The notes beneath the pieces were generated by a model. That model had not been told where the DNA came from. It ran no database searches and saw only the letters and a program-made list of their open reading frames with translations. From Pseudalkalibacillus hwajinpoensis (lineage in GTDB: Bacteria > Bacillota > Bacilli > Bacillales > Guptibacillaceae), in contig NZ_JADFCM010000008.1 of NCBI RefSeq assembly GCF_015234585.1, positions 682,001 to 746,000 on the forward strand: 64,000 bases of DNA. Direction: 5' to 3'. Position 1 is the first letter of the stretch. The number at the start of each line of letters is the position of its first letter. Positions 23,901 to 32,585 of this stretch are shown in pieces. A program made the translations under genes and the position numbers.

Positions 23901-24146
23901 ATGAATCGTTCAGTGGTCTGTCCATGTGAGGGAGTTATCGAGAAAGTATTCGTCAAACATGCATCTCGAGTATATGAGTGGGAGCCAATGTTTGTCATTC
24001 GCAACGGACAGGGCAATACCGAGAAAATTACGCTTGGAGTAAGCGGGGAAATTTCTGAACTTCATGTGAAGGAGAATGATCGCGTAACTGGCGGTTACAT
24101 TCTTGCCTCAATGAAAGAAGATGATTTTGTAACAGGAAGCGACTGA
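23901..24146 (+). CDS. Small biotinyl/lipoyl-like hammerhead protein without the modified lysine
   Basis: 81 residues with the beta-hammerhead repeat pattern of biotin/lipoyl domains: CPCEGVIEKVFVKHASRVYEWEPMFVIR in the first half and SGEISELHVKENDRVTGGYILASM in the second. At the tip where biotinyl domains have AMKM, this protein has NGQGNTEK with no lysine in the right place, so it is probably not modified. Function unknown. The ATG has GGAAAGGGG upstream, and a strong terminator follows, so it forms a single-gene unit. Confidence 0.65.
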   Translation: MNRSVVCPCEGVIEKVFVKHASRVYEWEPMFVIRNGQGNTEKITLGVSGEISELHVKENDRVTGGYILASMKEDDFVTGSD

Positions 24147-24199
24147 TGCTCGCTCATAGCTGAGCACTGTGCTTGATGATCATAGAATGAGCGTAAACT

Positions 24200-24247
24200 G
24201 ACGCAAGCAAGTTACGTTTTATCGTAGCGCTTGCGTCTTTTGTTTTT
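24200..24247 (+). terminator. Rho-independent terminator
   Basis: Stem GACGCAAGC/GCTTGCGTC with a 20-base loop, then TTTTGTTTTTTT. Confidence 0.8.
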
Positions 24248-24411
24248 TTGATCCGATATGAGAATAATATCCAACTTATCCATATAATACTTTGTTAATC
24301 AAACTTTCTTATTTGTTTCTAACGAATATGTCTTGCAGGATGACTCTTTTTTTAGTAAAGTACACATATATTACACCTGAGATGGACAAATGTTTTTGTA
24401 TGGAGGACACT

Positions 24412-25602
24412 ATGAAGAAAATTGGACTGTTGCCACGTATTCTTATTGCCATTGCCCTTGGAATTGTTATTGGAGCTTATTTCCCTGAATGGACCGTACG
24501 ATTATTTGCTACATTCAATGGGATTTTTGGAAACTTTCTAGGTTTCGCGATTCCTCTCATTATTATTGGATTTATTGCACCGGGAATTGGTGAAATTGGG
24601 AAGGGTGCAGGGAAGTTAATTGGGGTTACAACCTCAGTTGCGTACCTTTCTACGTTTCTAGCTGGTTTGCTAGCTTTCTTTGCTGCACGAAATTTATATC
24701 CTTTATTCCTTGAAACCGGTGGAGCCGCTTCAGAGATGGCGAATCCTGAAGAATCGTTATTAAAGCCTTTCTTCGAAGTTGAGATCCCTCCTATAATGGG
24801 CGTTATGACGGCACTCGTTCTAGCGTTTACACTTGGACTTGGCATGGCTGCGATGAAGGGGAATATGCTAAAAGGGGTTATGATTGAGTTTAGAACAATC
24901 GTTGAGAAAGTGATTAGCTACGTCATTATTCCATTACTACCGCTTCATATTCTTGGCATTTTCGCAAACATGACAAGTGCTGGACAAGTCCAAACAATCT
25001 TAAGTGTTTTTGCCAAAGTGTTCGTCATGATTATTCTTCTTCATATGACAATGCTTTTGATTCAATATAGCATTACTGGTGCAGCGACATCTCGTAATCC
25101 TTTTAAGCTTCTGAAAGGAATGATGCCAGCGTATTTTACAGCGCTCGGTACTCAGTCTTCAGCGTCTACAATTCCAGTCACGCTAAGACAAACGAAAAAG
25201 AATGGTGTACGAGAGAAAATTGCTGATTTCAGCGTTCCGCTCCTTGCGACTATTCACCTTTCCGGAAGCACGATTACGATTGTCTCGTGTGCGATGGCGG
25301 TTATGCTTTTGAATGGACAGGAGCCTACATTCGCTGCGATCATTCCATTCATCCTTATGCTTGGGGTCACCATGATTGCGGCGCCTGGTGTACCAGGTGG
25401 TGCTGTTATGGCGGCGATCGGACTGTTAGAAACAATGCTTGGATTCGATTCAACGATGATCTCACTAATGATCGCTTTATACCTTGCACAAGATAGCTTT
25501 GGTACAGCTTGTAACGTAACAGGTGATGGGGCTTTGTCAGGCCTTGTTGATCGATTAACATCGAAGAAAGCAACATTAAAAGACACTGCAAAAGCAGGAT
25601 AA
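24412..25602 (+). CDS. Dicarboxylate/amino acid:cation symporter (DAACS family)
   Basis: 396 residues, about eight spans and two re-entrant loops. Family features: FLGFAIPLIIIGFIAPGIGEIGKGAGKL, ALGTQSSASTIPVTLRQTK (the serine-rich HP1 loop), GVPGGAVMAAIG (HP2), and DSFGTACNVTGDGA near the end, where Asp and Asn contact Na+ and substrate. Transports dicarboxylic or amino acids with sodium or protons. The ATG at 24412 is placed by GGAGG; the frame extends upstream, but without start signals. Confidence 0.9.
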   Translation: MKKIGLLPRILIAIALGIVIGAYFPEWTVRLFATFNGIFGNFLGFAIPLIIIGFIAPGIGEIGKGAGKLIGVTTSVAYLSTFLAGLLAFFAARNLYPLFLETGGAASEMANPEESLLKPFFEVEIPPIMGVMTALVLAFTLGLGMAAMKGNMLKGVMIEFRTIVEKVISYVIIPLLPLHILGIFANMTSAGQVQTILSVFAKVFVMIILLHMTMLLIQYSITGAATSRNPFKLLKGMMPAYFTALGTQSSASTIPVTLRQTKKNGVREKIADFSVPLLATIHLSGSTITIVSCAMAVMLLNGQEPTFAAIIPFILMLGVTMIAAPGVPGGAVMAAIGLLETMLGFDSTMISLMIALYLAQDSFGTACNVTGDGALSGLVDRLTSKKATLKDTAKAG

Positions 25603-25608
25603 CATTTA

Positions 25609-25634
25609 GGACAGGCAGATGCCTGTCCTTTTTT
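25609..25634 (+). terminator. Rho-independent terminator
   Basis: GGACAGGC/GCCTGTCC with loop AGAT and a T run. Confidence 0.85.
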
Positions 25635-25753
25635 ATGTTGTCTCGGATTCCATTTTGTTCATTATAAGCCACCGCTGCTGCAAGGATTGTTTGAGAAAAA
25701 AGGATTCTCCTATTATCCTCTCGAAATGGAAGTAGTTGGAGGAGGAGAGGAAT

Positions 25754-26506
25754 ATGAAAAATACGATATTGGAACAAAACAAAGGAAGTTGGAATAAAGT
25801 TGCTCATCATTTTAACGGGGTAGACGCGCTACCTGCGTATGGCCCTTTTGCTCAAACGGAGAATGAGCTCCAGCTACTTGATCAGCTTGAGAAAAGTAAA
25901 GTACTTGAGATTGGGTATGGTAGTGGGCATTCATTACGGTATATGGCGAATAATGGAGCAGAAGAACTGTGGGGCGTCGATTTATCTGAAGAGCAAAAAC
26001 ACAAGGCTGAGGAAACGTTATCAGGTTTATCCCCCAATCTTTTTTGTACGCCAATGGAAGAAGAAATTGGCCTTCCTAAAAACTATTTTGATCATGTGTT
26101 TTCTATTTATGCGATTGGATGGACAACAGATCTAAGGAAAACTTTCGCATTGATTTACTCTTACTTAAAAGAGGGAGGAAGCTTTGTTTTTAGCTGGGAT
26201 CATCCTTTATATGTTCATTTGAAAAGTAAAGAGGGAGAAGTGACGCTTAACGGTTCTTATCAAAATGAAGGCCTTCATACATTTGAAGATTTCAAAGGTG
26301 AAGGCGTCACAATGACGATTCATAAAAGGAAAATGTCGACTTACATAAATGAATTAATCCAGGCGGGGTTTACGATAAAAAAGGTGATTGAAAGTGATGT
26401 CTCTTCTTCTTTTTCTGAGGAGGACATAACTGTTTCAGATCGATATTATTCTTTATACAAAGCAAAGAAATTTCCAACTACGATGATTATTAAAGCGGTC
26501 AAATAA
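25754..26506 (+). CDS. Class I SAM-dependent methyltransferase
   Basis: 250 residues. Motif I VLEIGYGSGHSLRYM (about 48-62), the acidic end of strand 2 in LWGVDLSEEQ, motif II around NYFDHVFSIYAIGW, and motif III LKEGGSFVFSWDHP. The DHPLYVHLKS segment and a C-terminal Tyr-rich domain resemble small-molecule methyltransferases of the Methyltransf_11 group. Start ATG with GGAGGAGAGG upstream; an in-frame ATG 18 bases earlier overlaps that site. Substrate unknown. Confidence 0.82.
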   Translation: MKNTILEQNKGSWNKVAHHFNGVDALPAYGPFAQTENELQLLDQLEKSKVLEIGYGSGHSLRYMANNGAEELWGVDLSEEQKHKAEETLSGLSPNLFCTPMEEEIGLPKNYFDHVFSIYAIGWTTDLRKTFALIYSYLKEGGSFVFSWDHPLYVHLKSKEGEVTLNGSYQNEGLHTFEDFKGEGVTMTIHKRKMSTYINELIQAGFTIKKVIESDVSSSFSEEDITVSDRYYSLYKAKKFPTTMIIKAVK

Positions 26507-26637
26507 GTTAGTAAGCTCTGGGTTTTGCGGGTGATATAATAGATTTTTCATTGAATAATATGGAACTTATTGTAAGGTGATCCGTACTTTAAGAGAAGCG
26601 TTTCTTTCGAAGAAGAAGCCATTATCTCTTAGAGGGT

Positions 26638-27093
26638 GTGATTAATCTGGTTGTGAAATTCTTTTTTTGCATGGTCTTTTTAATAGTAGCTGTTTCAGTA
26701 GCAGGAGCGTTAAGTAAGATTTCGGCGTTCATTGAAAAACATTTGTTAAGTAAACTCAGCTCTTTCAACCGGTATGGGTTGCTTCTCGTCGTTACGCTAC
26801 TGTTTGAGAGTGGATTAGTGGCCACCATATCGGTCATGAGCGGCTGGAATTTCATCGATTCATGGTTCGTAGGAAGAATTTTTCTTATAGCTATTATTTG
26901 GCTACCCGCATATTTTAGACCGTTTCAAGAAAATGCAAGTCGCACTGTTGGAAAGTTTCATAGTGGTTTTGAGTCAGGTGCGGTTGCGATCCATAGGGGA
27001 GGGACACGTCATCCCTTTTTTGTTGGAACACTTCTTTTTACGACGGTTGGACTCTTTGTTTCTTTCGGATATTATTTTCCATATTTCATTTAA
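26638..27093 (+). CDS. Hypothetical membrane protein (about 151 aa)
   Basis: About four hydrophobic segments (residues 3-25, 44-66, 76-92, 125-148) with a polar loop EKHLLSKLSSF after the first and HSGFESGAVAIHRGGTRHP before the last. No family was recognised. The start is uncertain: GTG 26638 lies very close to the GAGGG site, and GTG 26653 is an alternative. Confidence 0.55.
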   Translation: MINLVVKFFFCMVFLIVAVSVAGALSKISAFIEKHLLSKLSSFNRYGLLLVVTLLFESGLVATISVMSGWNFIDSWFVGRIFLIAIIWLPAYFRPFQENASRTVGKFHSGFESGAVAIHRGGTRHPFFVGTLLFTTVGLFVSFGYYFPYFI

Positions 27094-27217
27094 CGAAACT
27101 AGCACTCTTTGAAAGCAGATAAGTAGAGATGATTACCTTAATAGGTATAGGAAACACCTGAAAAATGGTGTTTAAGAAGTAAATAGACCGTCATAACGAC
27201 TATTAGGAGCTGAGTGA

Positions 27218-27985
27218 TTGTTGAAATATTCTCTTTGTATCGGTGCTTATCCTGGTGACGATGTGATTACTCATTTGGAGAAAGTGAAAGAACACGGCTT
27301 TCATGGACTCGAATATTATGATTGGACAGAGCTCGATTTAAATGAAGTGGCTAAAGCACAAAGTCGTATTGGGGTTGGAATTACAGCAACATGTACAAGG
27401 TCTTTCAATCTAGTTAATCCCGAAATGAGTGAGCTTTTTCTTAGTGGACTAACTGAAACAATTGAAGCATGCAAAAGACTTGGAACAACTTCAATTATTA
27501 CACAAACGGGGAACGTTATGATCGATGCGCCTATTAAGATGCAACAAGATGCAATGATTGATACTCTTAAACGGAGTGCAGCGCTATGTGAAGAGTCTGG
27601 AATGGTGCTTGAAGTAGAACCTTTAAATGGACTTGTCGATCACGAAGGGCATTTTCTTCAATATTCAGATCAAGCGGTCTCGATCATAGATCAAGTTGAT
27701 AGTCCTCATGTAAAGCTTCTTTTCGACGTTTATCATCAGCAAATTACAGAAGGGAATGTGATTCGAAACGCGACGAACTATCGGAATCGCATTCATCACT
27801 ATCATATCGCTGATAACCCTGGCCGAAATCAGCCAGGGACAGGTGAGTTAAATTATACGAACATCTTAAAAGCAATTAAAGAGACAGGATTTGATGGTTT
27901 TGTTGGATTGGAATGCGGCTATACGATAGAAACGGATCGAGCTTTAGCGGAGTTTAGAGAGACCATTTTAGAGCACGTTGAATAG
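27218..27985 (+). CDS. Sugar isomerase/hydroxypyruvate isomerase-like TIM barrel
   Basis: 255 residues, xylose-isomerase-like TIM barrel. The metal-site residues of hydroxypyruvate isomerase relatives are visible: Glu in VLEVEPLN, Asp and His in LLFDVYHQQ, His in HYHIADNPGR, and the final Glu in VGLECGY. The DNPGRNQPGTGELNY motif is typical of Hyi/OtnI enzymes, which interconvert hydroxypyruvate and tartronate semialdehyde or related 2-oxo acids. Substrate inferred. TTG start with TAGGAG. It shares a terminator with the convergent rhodopsin gene. Confidence 0.8.
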   Translation: MLKYSLCIGAYPGDDVITHLEKVKEHGFHGLEYYDWTELDLNEVAKAQSRIGVGITATCTRSFNLVNPEMSELFLSGLTETIEACKRLGTTSIITQTGNVMIDAPIKMQQDAMIDTLKRSAALCEESGMVLEVEPLNGLVDHEGHFLQYSDQAVSIIDQVDSPHVKLLFDVYHQQITEGNVIRNATNYRNRIHHYHIADNPGRNQPGTGELNYTNILKAIKETGFDGFVGLECGYTIETDRALAEFRETILEHVE

Positions 27986-28000
27986 TGGTTAGAAATGAGA

Positions 28001-28046
28001 AAGAGCTACAAAAACCAGTGTTCCACTGGGAGTTGTAGCTCTTTTT
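28001..28046. terminator. Shared terminator between isomerase and rhodopsin genes
   Basis: Outer stem GAGCTACAA/TTGTAGCTC with an inner CCAGTG/CACTGG hairpin and a T run on the plus strand. Confidence 0.75.
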
Positions 28047-28050
28047 GGTA

Positions 28051-28734
28051 TTACCCATTTAGTTTTCGTAATCCGTGAAGGTCGAGTAGACCAAATCCTA
28101 CTTTCGAGAATATCGGAAGAACGATAAAGGCTAGAGTATCAATGATGCCTGCAGTTACGCCAACTCCTGATGAACCGAAAAACCATGCGGTAGGGTAAAG
28201 AACCCAAAAAGATGTTAAGTAAATCGCCACTCGCTTATAATGCTTTGCAAGTTGCTCGTTTGAACCATCCGCTATTTTCTTGAGGGGTCCCCATACAATG
28301 ACTAATATGATGACGAGAGCCACAAGCCCCATTGTGTACCAAACATATTTTAGTGATTCAGATGAAAAATCTGCAATGAGACCAGTTAAAATCATAAAAA
28401 CATCAGCTGCAATCAAAGAAGCGATGAGTGTACGATTGATTTTACTTTGGTAGAACATAGCAGTTAAGGCAAGTGATAGTAGTAAGAGAGGAGTGGAGAC
28501 TACCCAATCTAAATAGCGTGCAAAGTAAATCGTTTTTTCCGGTCTTTCTAATATCCCTTGCCCTAAAGCAATGGATAAATAAGCGACCCCAGACCATCCT
28601 GTGATTAGAATGGCGACAACATATTCATACAAGGGAACGCCTTTTGGGTTTCGACTTAGGAGATAAAAATAAATGGCGCTTGAGATCATGACGATAAAAT
28701 AAAAAATGTGTAACGAAGTATCGATTGAATTCAT
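28051..28734 (-). CDS. Microbial rhodopsin of the xenorhodopsin type (candidate inward proton pump)
   Basis: 227 residues, seven membrane spans. The retinal Schiff-base lysine is Lys211 (FSKVGFG). Helix C reads RYLDWVVSTPLLLLS: Asp76 is the counterion, Ser80 and Ser87 replace Thr89 and Asp96 of bacteriorhodopsin. Helix G has Pro207 where Asp212 would be, and Asp218 lies seven residues after the lysine. Pro at the 212 position plus that late Asp are hallmarks of xenorhodopsins and Anabaena sensory rhodopsin; characterised xenorhodopsins, including one from Bacillus coahuilensis, pump protons inward. The helix F pocket WVLYPTAW is intact. The start is Met12 of the open frame, preceded by AGAGGTG; the upstream ATG at 28767 lacks a site. 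No retinal-synthesis gene is nearby. Confidence 0.88.
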   Translation of the reverse strand: MNSIDTSLHIFYFIVMISSAIYFYLLSRNPKGVPLYEYVVAILITGWSGVAYLSIALGQGILERPEKTIYFARYLDWVVSTPLLLLSLALTAMFYQSKINRTLIASLIAADVFMILTGLIADFSSESLKYVWYTMGLVALVIILVIVWGPLKKIADGSNEQLAKHYKRVAIYLTSFWVLYPTAWFFGSSGVGVTAGIIDTLAFIVLPIFSKVGFGLLDLHGLRKLNG

Positions 28735-28924
28735 GTTTTCACCTCTATTTCTTAACGTGGTATCCATTATCGGCTATAGAGAAGAATTTATTCATTATAA
28801 GTGGAGTGATCTTGGAATTTTATAACTAAATACAAAGACTATTTGTATTGAAAGAATCAAATAGGTAGACGGATGGAAGAGAACATTTTAAGATGGAAGT
28901 ATTGAGTGATAAAGGAGTTACGAT

Positions 28925-29551
28925 ATGAATTTCGTTGCACTAGATTTTGAAACGGCTAATTCGCAAAGAGGAAGCGTTTGTTCCATTGGTCTCGTAGAAT
29001 ACGAGAATGGGGAGCTTATTCGAGAGTATTATCGATTGGTGAAACCAAAACAAAATTATTTTGCGGGCATTAACATTAGTATTCATGGGATTACAGAAGA
29101 GGATGTAGCTGACGCACCTGAGTTCGACGTTCTATGGAAAGAGGAAATTCGTGAGTTAGTAGAGGGGAAATTCCTTATCGCGCATAACGCCCAATTTGAT
29201 ATGAGCGTCTTACGCGCTGTTCTCGAACAATATAACCTACCTTATCCGATGCTTGCATATAACTGTACGGTGAATTTATCGAAAAAAACGTGGACATTAC
29301 CTCGATATAAATTAAATGTTGTCTCTGATTACCTTGGAATCGACCTTGATCATCACCATGCGCTGGATGATGCACGTGCTTCTGCTCTAATTTTCTTGAA
29401 AGCGGCGGAGACTTTAAATGCAAGCGATGTAAATGATCTTGTGGAGAGAACAGGTACGGCAAACGGTGTGTTGTTCGATAATGGGTATGAACCAGCAAAG
29501 TTAAATAAAAAACGAGTGACAAAGAAAACCCCATCACCTAAAATTCGCTAA
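28925..29551 (+). CDS. DEDDh 3'-5' exonuclease (DnaQ/epsilon-like)
   Basis: 208 residues. The DEDDh catalytic set is complete: ALDFETAN (D, E), AHNAQFDMSVL (D) and HHALDDARA (H, D). The exonuclease domain covers about 1-165, followed by a short basic tail (KLNKKRVTKKTPSPK) that may bind nucleic acid. It resembles stand-alone DnaQ-like proteins of Firmicutes rather than a PolC domain. ATG with AAAGGAG. The terminator hairpin begins inside the last codons. Confidence 0.88.
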   Translation: MNFVALDFETANSQRGSVCSIGLVEYENGELIREYYRLVKPKQNYFAGINISIHGITEEDVADAPEFDVLWKEEIRELVEGKFLIAHNAQFDMSVLRAVLEQYNLPYPMLAYNCTVNLSKKTWTLPRYKLNVVSDYLGIDLDHHHALDDARASALIFLKAAETLNASDVNDLVERTGTANGVLFDNGYEPAKLNKKRVTKKTPSPKIR

Positions 29552-29574
29552 CGAATTTGGTGATGGGTTTTTTT
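29530..29574. terminator. Terminator overlapping the exonuclease stop codon
   Basis: CCCATCACC...GGTGATGGG with a further AAATTCG/CGAATTT stem inside, then seven T. Confidence 0.8.
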
Positions 29575-29598
29575 AACCTATTTTACTTCTGCAATCGT

Positions 29599-30228
29599 TT
29601 AGAAGAAGTGAATGAGGAAGGATAATGTATCAAGCTCTCTCGCCAAATCAATTTGCTGTAGGTGAATGTTGGCGGGAAGTTGCAAGTAGGCCGAAGAAAA
29701 ATTCATTATCCCCATAATTCCTGTTTCAGATAGTTTTTCGGAAATTAATTGTGCTGAAGCAGCAGGAATGGCGAGAATGGCAACGGTGACGGTGGGGGTT
29801 AAGCGGTCATACATTTCATCGATATGATAGACCGGAACACCAGCAATCGTTTTGCCTACTATTTTTGGGTTATTATCAAACGCCATTTTGATTTTAGGAG
29901 ACGACTTTCGTAAATGGTTATAGTGAAGAAGTGCTGTCCCAAGGCGACCGGCGCCAATTAGTGCAGCTTCAGGTTCAGTCTTCTCGTTCACGATCAGGTG
30001 AAGGTGGTTGACTAATTTCTTCACTTCATATCCAGCCCCTTTTCGTCCTGGGGCTTTTATCTTAGAAAAATCTCTCCTTACAAGGTCTGATTTATAATTA
30101 AGTGCATTTCCAATCTCTACAGATGAAATCGATTTTTGTCCCGATTTCTTAACGCTTTTTAAGTAAGAGAGGTAGAGTGGGAGCCGCTTAATGGTTGCAT
30201 TTGGAAGCTTATTCTCTTCCTTTTTCAT
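29599..30228 (-). CDS. Rex-type redox-sensing repressor, divergent paralogue
   Basis: 209 residues. An N-terminal winged helix (KRLPLYLSYLKSV, SSVEIGNALNYKSDLVRRDFSKI) precedes a Rossmann domain with GAGRLG (NADH pyrophosphate loop), MAFDNNPKIVGKTIAGVPVY, and AILAIPAASAQ. The order is that of Rex, which senses NADH/NAD+ and represses fermentation and respiration genes. The helix-turn-helix region differs from canonical Rex (KIKAPGRKGAGYEV against FGxxGKRGxGYxV), so its operator may differ. Monocistronic, next to a peroxiredoxin gene. ATG with GGAGG upstream. Confidence 0.8.
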   Translation of the reverse strand: MKKEENKLPNATIKRLPLYLSYLKSVKKSGQKSISSVEIGNALNYKSDLVRRDFSKIKAPGRKGAGYEVKKLVNHLHLIVNEKTEPEAALIGAGRLGTALLHYNHLRKSSPKIKMAFDNNPKIVGKTIAGVPVYHIDEMYDRLTPTVTVAILAIPAASAQLISEKLSETGIMGIMNFSSAYLQLPANIHLQQIDLARELDTLSFLIHFF

Positions 30229-30360
30229 AACATTACCTCCGTCAAACTAATACGCTTTCCCTTCTATTATAATCTTAATCTAGCAAAGTGCAATTTGGAA
30301 AATAATCCAAAAGAACTAGAGGGGATAACGTGCAATAAAAAAGTTAAGTTAATCCCCAAA

Positions 30361-30387
30361 AAAAATCGGCCAATCAGGCCGATTTGA
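30361..30387 (-). terminator. Terminator of the Prx6-type gene
   Basis: AAATCGGCC/GGCCGATTT with a 5-base loop; on the minus strand it is followed by a T run. Confidence 0.8.
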
Positions 30388-30395
30388 TAGCAGCT

Positions 30396-31058
30396 TTATT
30401 CATTAAGTTCTTTTTTACATAAATACCAGTCGATGCATTCGAGATCATCCTCATTTTCACGTTGCTTCATTGCTTCCTGTGTCTTAGGAGGAGAAACGAG
30501 GACTTTATCTCCTGGCTCCCAATTTGCAGGAGTTGGTGAACCGTGATCATCGGTTGTTTTCAAAGCTTTAACTAATCGCATGATTTCATTCATATTCCGT
30601 CCAGTAGTAAGAGGATAATAGATAACAGCTCGAACAACCTGCTTATCATCTACGACGAATACGGCCCGACTCGTTTCAGTTTGACTTTCATCAGGCATAA
30701 TCATGCCATATCGTGTCGCTACGTTGCGATCAAGATCCGCTATTACGGGGAACTCAATTTCGGTGTCAAAGTTTTTCTCGATGTTACGCACCCATGCAAG
30801 ATGAGAGGAAACGCTATCTACACTGAGTCCAATTAGCTCAACGTCAAGTTTACGCAACTCAGGATAAATTTCCTGAAAAGCGACAAACTCTGTTGTGCAT
30901 ACAGGTGTGAAATCTGCAGGATGGGAAAATAGGACAAACCATTTACCTTTATAATCGTCTAATGAAATCTGTCCGTGAGTTGTGTTTGCGGTAAAATCGG
31001 GGGCAGGTGAACCGATCCTTGGAAGCTGGTATGTGACTTCAGTTTGTTGTTCTGACAT
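30396..31058 (-). CDS. Peroxiredoxin, Prx6 subfamily with C-terminal cysteines
   Basis: 220 residues. The peroxidatic cysteine is in SHPADFTPVCTTEF (about residue 53), encoded by an ordinary Cys codon, unlike the peroxiredoxin at 7130. The Prx6 features DRNVATRYGMI and the C-terminal PANWEPGD arm are present. The end carries ECIDWYLC, the extra cysteine pair seen in archaeal-type Prx6 thioredoxin peroxidases. Reduces hydrogen and organic peroxides. ATG with GGAGG upstream. Its terminator follows. Confidence 0.88.
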   Translation of the reverse strand: MSEQQTEVTYQLPRIGSPAPDFTANTTHGQISLDDYKGKWFVLFSHPADFTPVCTTEFVAFQEIYPELRKLDVELIGLSVDSVSSHLAWVRNIEKNFDTEIEFPVIADLDRNVATRYGMIMPDESQTETSRAVFVVDDKQVVRAVIYYPLTTGRNMNEIMRLVKALKTTDDHGSPTPANWEPGDKVLVSPPKTQEAMKQRENEDDLECIDWYLCKKELNE

Positions 31059-31227
31059 CTCAAAACATCCTCCTTCAATTTGAATCTATGAATGGTGTTC
31101 CCTTCTCATTTTGAAATAAACAGTCGATTTTGTGACAAATGTTAAAATTAGTCTTTTTCTTATAGAAAGTAAAAGATAGAATGAGAGAGAGGTAAATGAT
31201 TCCAAATTATGAGAGGGGAGTAAGGAG

Positions 31228-32079
31228 ATGCAAATCGAATTTCTTGGCACTGGTGGCGCTATGGCGATACCGCGCCCACTCTGTCAATGTGACGTGTGCA
31301 AGGAAGCAAGAGAAAAGGGACTTCCATACAGTAGATCTGGTCCAAGCGTGTTTATTCATGGGCCCAATGTTTTGATTGATACACCTGAAGATAGTTACAT
31401 GCAGTTAAATCGATCACGTATTTCAAACATTGATGGCGTCTTTTATTCCCATTGGCACCCCGACCATGTGATGGGGAGAAGGGTACTCGAATCAGTGAAT
31501 GCCGATTGGATTAATCATCCTGCAAAAGGAACAACGACGGACGTTTATCTTCCAGAACAAGTAGCCATCGATTTTCAAACAAGATTAGGCACAGCAGAGC
31601 ATCTAGCTTTCTTCGATAGTCAGAAGTACATATCGCTTCATGAACTGAGTGATGGAGACAAGGTGAGTCTTAATGGGGTAACGATTACACCGTTTCGCCT
31701 TTCAGAGGACTATGTTTATGCCTTTTTGTTTGAGGGGGAGGGCAAACGTATTCTCATTGCGCCTGACGAGTTATTTGGTTGGGAGCCACCGGAGCTTGGA
31801 AAATTGGATGTTGCGGTGCTGCCTACAGGTGTTTGCGAATTTCATCCGATCACTGGGGAACGTCAAATAAGCGCTGATCACCCTGTACTCAAAGAAGAAG
31901 CAACGTTTCGTCAGACGCTTGAAATCATTGAGAAGCTTCAAGTGAAGGAAGTCTTTCTAACACATATCGAAGAACCCGATCAATTAAGCTTTGATGATCT
32001 AAAACAAGTGGAAAACACCATACTAAAAAATAAGAAGATATCCTTTGCATTCGATACGTTAATCGTTGATCTCACGTAA
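31228..32079 (+). CDS. MBL-fold metallo-hydrolase (PhnP-like)
   Basis: 283 residues, metallo-beta-lactamase fold. The metal motif is HWHPDH (about 75-80), with LIDTPEDSY before it, and ISADHPVL and FLTHIEE giving later ligands. An N-terminal CQCDVC cluster resembles the extra zinc site of PhnP-type cyclic phosphodiesterases. A phosphodiesterase role is inferred. ATG with GGGGAGTAAGGAG upstream. Single-gene unit. Confidence 0.8.
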   Translation: MQIEFLGTGGAMAIPRPLCQCDVCKEAREKGLPYSRSGPSVFIHGPNVLIDTPEDSYMQLNRSRISNIDGVFYSHWHPDHVMGRRVLESVNADWINHPAKGTTTDVYLPEQVAIDFQTRLGTAEHLAFFDSQKYISLHELSDGDKVSLNGVTITPFRLSEDYVYAFLFEGEGKRILIAPDELFGWEPPELGKLDVAVLPTGVCEFHPITGERQISADHPVLKEEATFRQTLEIIEKLQVKEVFLTHIEEPDQLSFDDLKQVENTILKNKKISFAFDTLIVDLT

Positions 32080-32147
32080 ATAACATAGATGCCCAGTTTA
32101 GAATGAAAGACAAAAGGGAAACAGTTTTCTAGAAATGAGGTGAGCGT

Positions 32148-32402
32148 ATGGAAATGTCATTTGGCTTTATTGTAAATGTGGTTATCGCCATTTTCTTATT
32201 TATAGATGCTAAGAAACGAGATAAGAGTTCCTTCTTTTGGGCCATTATCGGTTTGATATTTGGACCAATCGTACTTGGGATTTATTTCATTCAAACAGGT
32301 AGAAAAGGAATCGGTTGGCTTATCGTTGTTCTTGCGGTGATCTGGTATATTATCGCAATCGTCTTTGGCATCCTGGCCGGAATTATTGGCCTCTTGTTTT
32401 AG
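32148..32402 (+). CDS. Small membrane protein (84 aa)
   Basis: Three hydrophobic segments (about 4-18, 28-45, 53-83) with a KKRDKSS loop after the first and RKG before the last. Layout resembles DUF-type phospholipase_D-nuclease-N-like or antitoxin-like membrane proteins, but no firm family is recognised. ATG with AATGAGGTGAG upstream, terminator right after. Confidence 0.6.
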   Translation: MEMSFGFIVNVVIAIFLFIDAKKRDKSSFFWAIIGLIFGPIVLGIYFIQTGRKGIGWLIVVLAVIWYIIAIVFGILAGIIGLLF

Positions 32403-32406
32403 TACG

Positions 32407-32433
32407 AACCTGAAGCCTTTGCTTCAGGTTTTT
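32407..32433 (+). terminator. Rho-independent terminator
   Basis: ACCTGAAGC/GCTTCAGGT, loop CTTT, T run. Confidence 0.85.
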
Positions 32434-32585
32434 ACATGAATTGGGATGTTCTTTGAAAGTGATAATCAGAAAAACGAGTGAGATATGTCTTAAACAATAG
32501 AGCACTTTCGGTGGATGGGCGTCATGGTGTAGAGAAGAAAGTGTAGTACACATTCACCTATCAGTAAGTTCTCGAGGGGGAAGTA

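Noticed and set aside
23901..24146. Biotin or lipoate attachment protein
   Set aside because: The hammerhead fold is plausible, but no lysine stands at the modification tip, so a carrier function is not claimed.
24477..24845. Open frame antisense to the DAACS symporter (and a second at 25254-25586)
   Set aside because: Shadow frames of a strongly conserved transporter; no start signals.
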